Position numbers and translations under genes: made by a program. The notes under the pieces are model-generated. The model did not search any database and had not been told where the DNA came from. It saw only the letters and a list, made by a program, of their open reading frames with translations. Of a DNA stretch of 64,000 bases, positions 62,653-64,000 are shown piece by piece. Numbering within the stretch: position 1 is the first letter of the stretch; the number at the start of each line of letters is the position of its first letter. The DNA comes from Impatiens glandulifera (taxonomy: Eukaryota > Streptophyta > Magnoliopsida > Ericales > Balsaminaceae): assembly GCF_907164915.1 (NCBI RefSeq), contig NC_061863.1, positions 67,447,364-67,511,363 on the forward strand, read 5' to 3'.

Positions 62653-62805
62653 AACGTTCGATCTTCTTCTTCTTCTTCTTCTTTCTTCTTCTTTGTTTGT
62701 ACTCTACTCTCTACACATAAGCAAATCAATGGTAGAAAAAGTTTCATCATTCTCCCTTGCAGACGAAGAAAAAGGTTGAACAGAAAGAGATTTTGTGACG
62801 AGCAA

Positions 62806-64000
62806 ATGATGGAAGATAGTTATGGCGAGCAACCGACGTCGATGCCGATAACGCGGCATAGGCGCCGGTGGGATGTCTTCTTGAGCTTCAGGGGAGAGGA
62901 TACACGAATTGAATTCACGACTAAGCTTTTTAAAGATCTGGTTGATTGCGGCGTCCGAGTCTTCCTCGATAACGAGGGGATGAATCAGGGAGACCCGATC
63001 GCACCGAGCCTATTGACCGCCATTGAAGAATCGGCTGCTGCTATCACCATCATCTCTCCAAGGTACGACCGAATTTTGACTGTAACCTACCTCTACTAAG
63101 TCTAATTAAGTACTATCACATAATTATGGAATAACGATTATCAGAACTGTTCAAATTTCGATCTCGATACTACTAACATACAGAAGCCACTGCGATTATA
63201 CTTCACCATTTTATCCAATTAGAAGAAGCCAGTGCCTCTACCACACCTAACTAACTCTTGTCCATGACTTGAGATTATGCCGTAATGAGCCAATCCAGTA
63301 CAAGTCATCATGCTGCGCAAATGCAATGAATCGTGTTTTCATAAGCTATAACTCTTATAGATCGAGTAGTATCAAGTAAGTAGTATGAGGATCATAATCT
63401 TTAATTTGGTCTCAGGTATGCCTCTTCGGGATGGTGCCTTGAGGAGCTGTCGACGATCCGGGACTGTGGCATCCTCATTCTTCCTGTGTTCTACAAAGTT
63501 GACCCTTCTGACGTTCGCCGCCAGAATGGCACGTTTGCGAATGATTTCAATGATCTCGAAGGAAAGCATGAACCGGAAAAGATCCAGAGGTGGAGGAAAG
63601 CAATGACGTATGCCGGTGGAATTAGTGGCTGGGTTCTCCGGAAAAAGTAAGTATCGCCGCTAACTCTTATGATTCTATCTCCTTTAGATGAATTAATCAA
63701 ATTTAGTAATGAATTTTGTTTATAACCATCTTTTTTTGGCAGTGATCATGAACCTGATCAGTCAGAGCTGAAACATCTGACTCAGTGTTTGGTTAAAAGG
63801 GTTTTAAGTGAGATAAGCAAAAGTCCAATGGTGGTGGCACCTTACTCCGTTGGACTGACATCTCCTATGGAGAAAGTGATGCGGTTGTTAGAAATTAAAT
63901 CGAGCAGCATAAAGATCATTGGATTAGTTGGAATGGGAGGGATTGGCAAGACAACCCTTGCCAAAGCAATCTACAATAAAGTTATCAGTTCCTTTGATTC
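62806..64000 (+). CDS. TIR-NB-ARC-LRR immune receptor, 5' part
   Basis: Exons 62806-63062, 63416-63646 and 63743 onward, cut by the window end in the NB-ARC domain. Two adjacent ATGs (62806 and 62809) are possible starts; the first is chosen. TIR: RWDVFLSFRGEDTR, then the conserved ASSGWCLEEL with the NADase Glu. The linker reads DHEPDQSELKHLTQCLVKR, and the P-loop is GLVGMGGIGKTTLAKA. It is a close paralogue of the minus-strand TNL. Exon borders fall at the same points, and intron 1 sequences still align (ttcaaatttcgat, agaagccagtgcctct, gcaaatgcaat-aatcgtgttttcataagct). Unlike its sister, intron 2 here has a standard donor (GTAAGT). It is intact as far as visible. Whether the LRR and C-JID parts are present cannot be told. 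Confidence 0.93.

Larger units (their letters stand above)
57358..62775. other. Shared 5' spacer of the head-to-head TNL pair
   Basis: A 5.4-kb region between the two TNL start regions. It contains a CT run (57389-57404) in the left leader, two generations of local duplications (57625-58125, 58195-58305, 59887-59972, 60109-60210 and 60752-62652), and a stretch matching the ALA3 intron repeat (59995-60265). At 62659-62690 a CTT-rich tract precedes the right TNL. Both promoters must lie here. No independent gene was found. Confidence 0.7.

Noticed and set aside
1..64000. CRISPR arrays, bacterial operons, ribosomal RNA genes, confident tRNA genes and viral insertions
   Set aside because: None were seen. 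Repeats are tandem or transposon-like without regular spacers, the genes are spliced and plant-type, and no tRNA cloverleaf, rRNA or viral polymerase/capsid motif was recognised by eye.

Overview
This is nuclear DNA of a flowering plant, most likely a eudicot. Nearly every gene is split by AT-rich GT...AG introns, the spacers are extremely AT-rich and full of TA runs and small DNA-transposon relics, and the protein families are plant-specific or have plant architecture. These include a starch-targeting CBM48 protein, a P-class PPR protein, a GUB_WAK-domain protein and TIR-NB-ARC-LRR immune receptors, which grasses generally lack. Exon coordinates were derived by hand from splice consensus, reading phase and protein-family continuity, and nearly all phases close exactly.

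Left part (1-19 kb): the 3' end of a PTST2/FLO6-type starch-granule gene (+); a convergent seven-repeat RCC1-like gene (-); a 19-exon AMP deaminase of the FAC1 type (+); and a caprin-like RGG-tailed RNA-binding-type gene (+). A repeat-rich 5-kb spacer follows (19-24 kb).

Middle (24-37 kb): a small basic-protein gene whose last exon changes frame; a 14-exon TTC38-like TPR gene (-); an intronless PPR gene (-); a Mutator-like element with about 0.4-kb inverted arms that carries a decayed piece of a GT14 glycosyltransferase gene; and a secreted GUB_WAK-domain protein without a kinase, only about 170 bp from that element.

Right part (37-64 kb): a complete 27-exon P4-ATPase (ALA3-type lipid flippase, 1227 aa); an NB-ARC pseudogene; a 60-residue membrane microprotein (-); a complete TNL receptor (-, 1359 aa); a 5.4-kb spacer containing several local duplications; and the start of a second, closely related TNL (+) cut by the window edge. 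The two TNLs are head to head and still share intron sequence, so they are recent duplicates. The pseudogene is a third copy.

From memory, the set RCC1-like / PTST2 / glycine-rich protein / TPR / TNL pair also occurs within about a dozen genes on Arabidopsis chromosome 1 (around At1g27060-At1g27180). This suggests an ancient conserved block with later insertions. The genes do not form a single pathway. The elements most worth a second look are the gene-capturing Mutator-like element, the TNL cluster with its duplications, and the repeat families.
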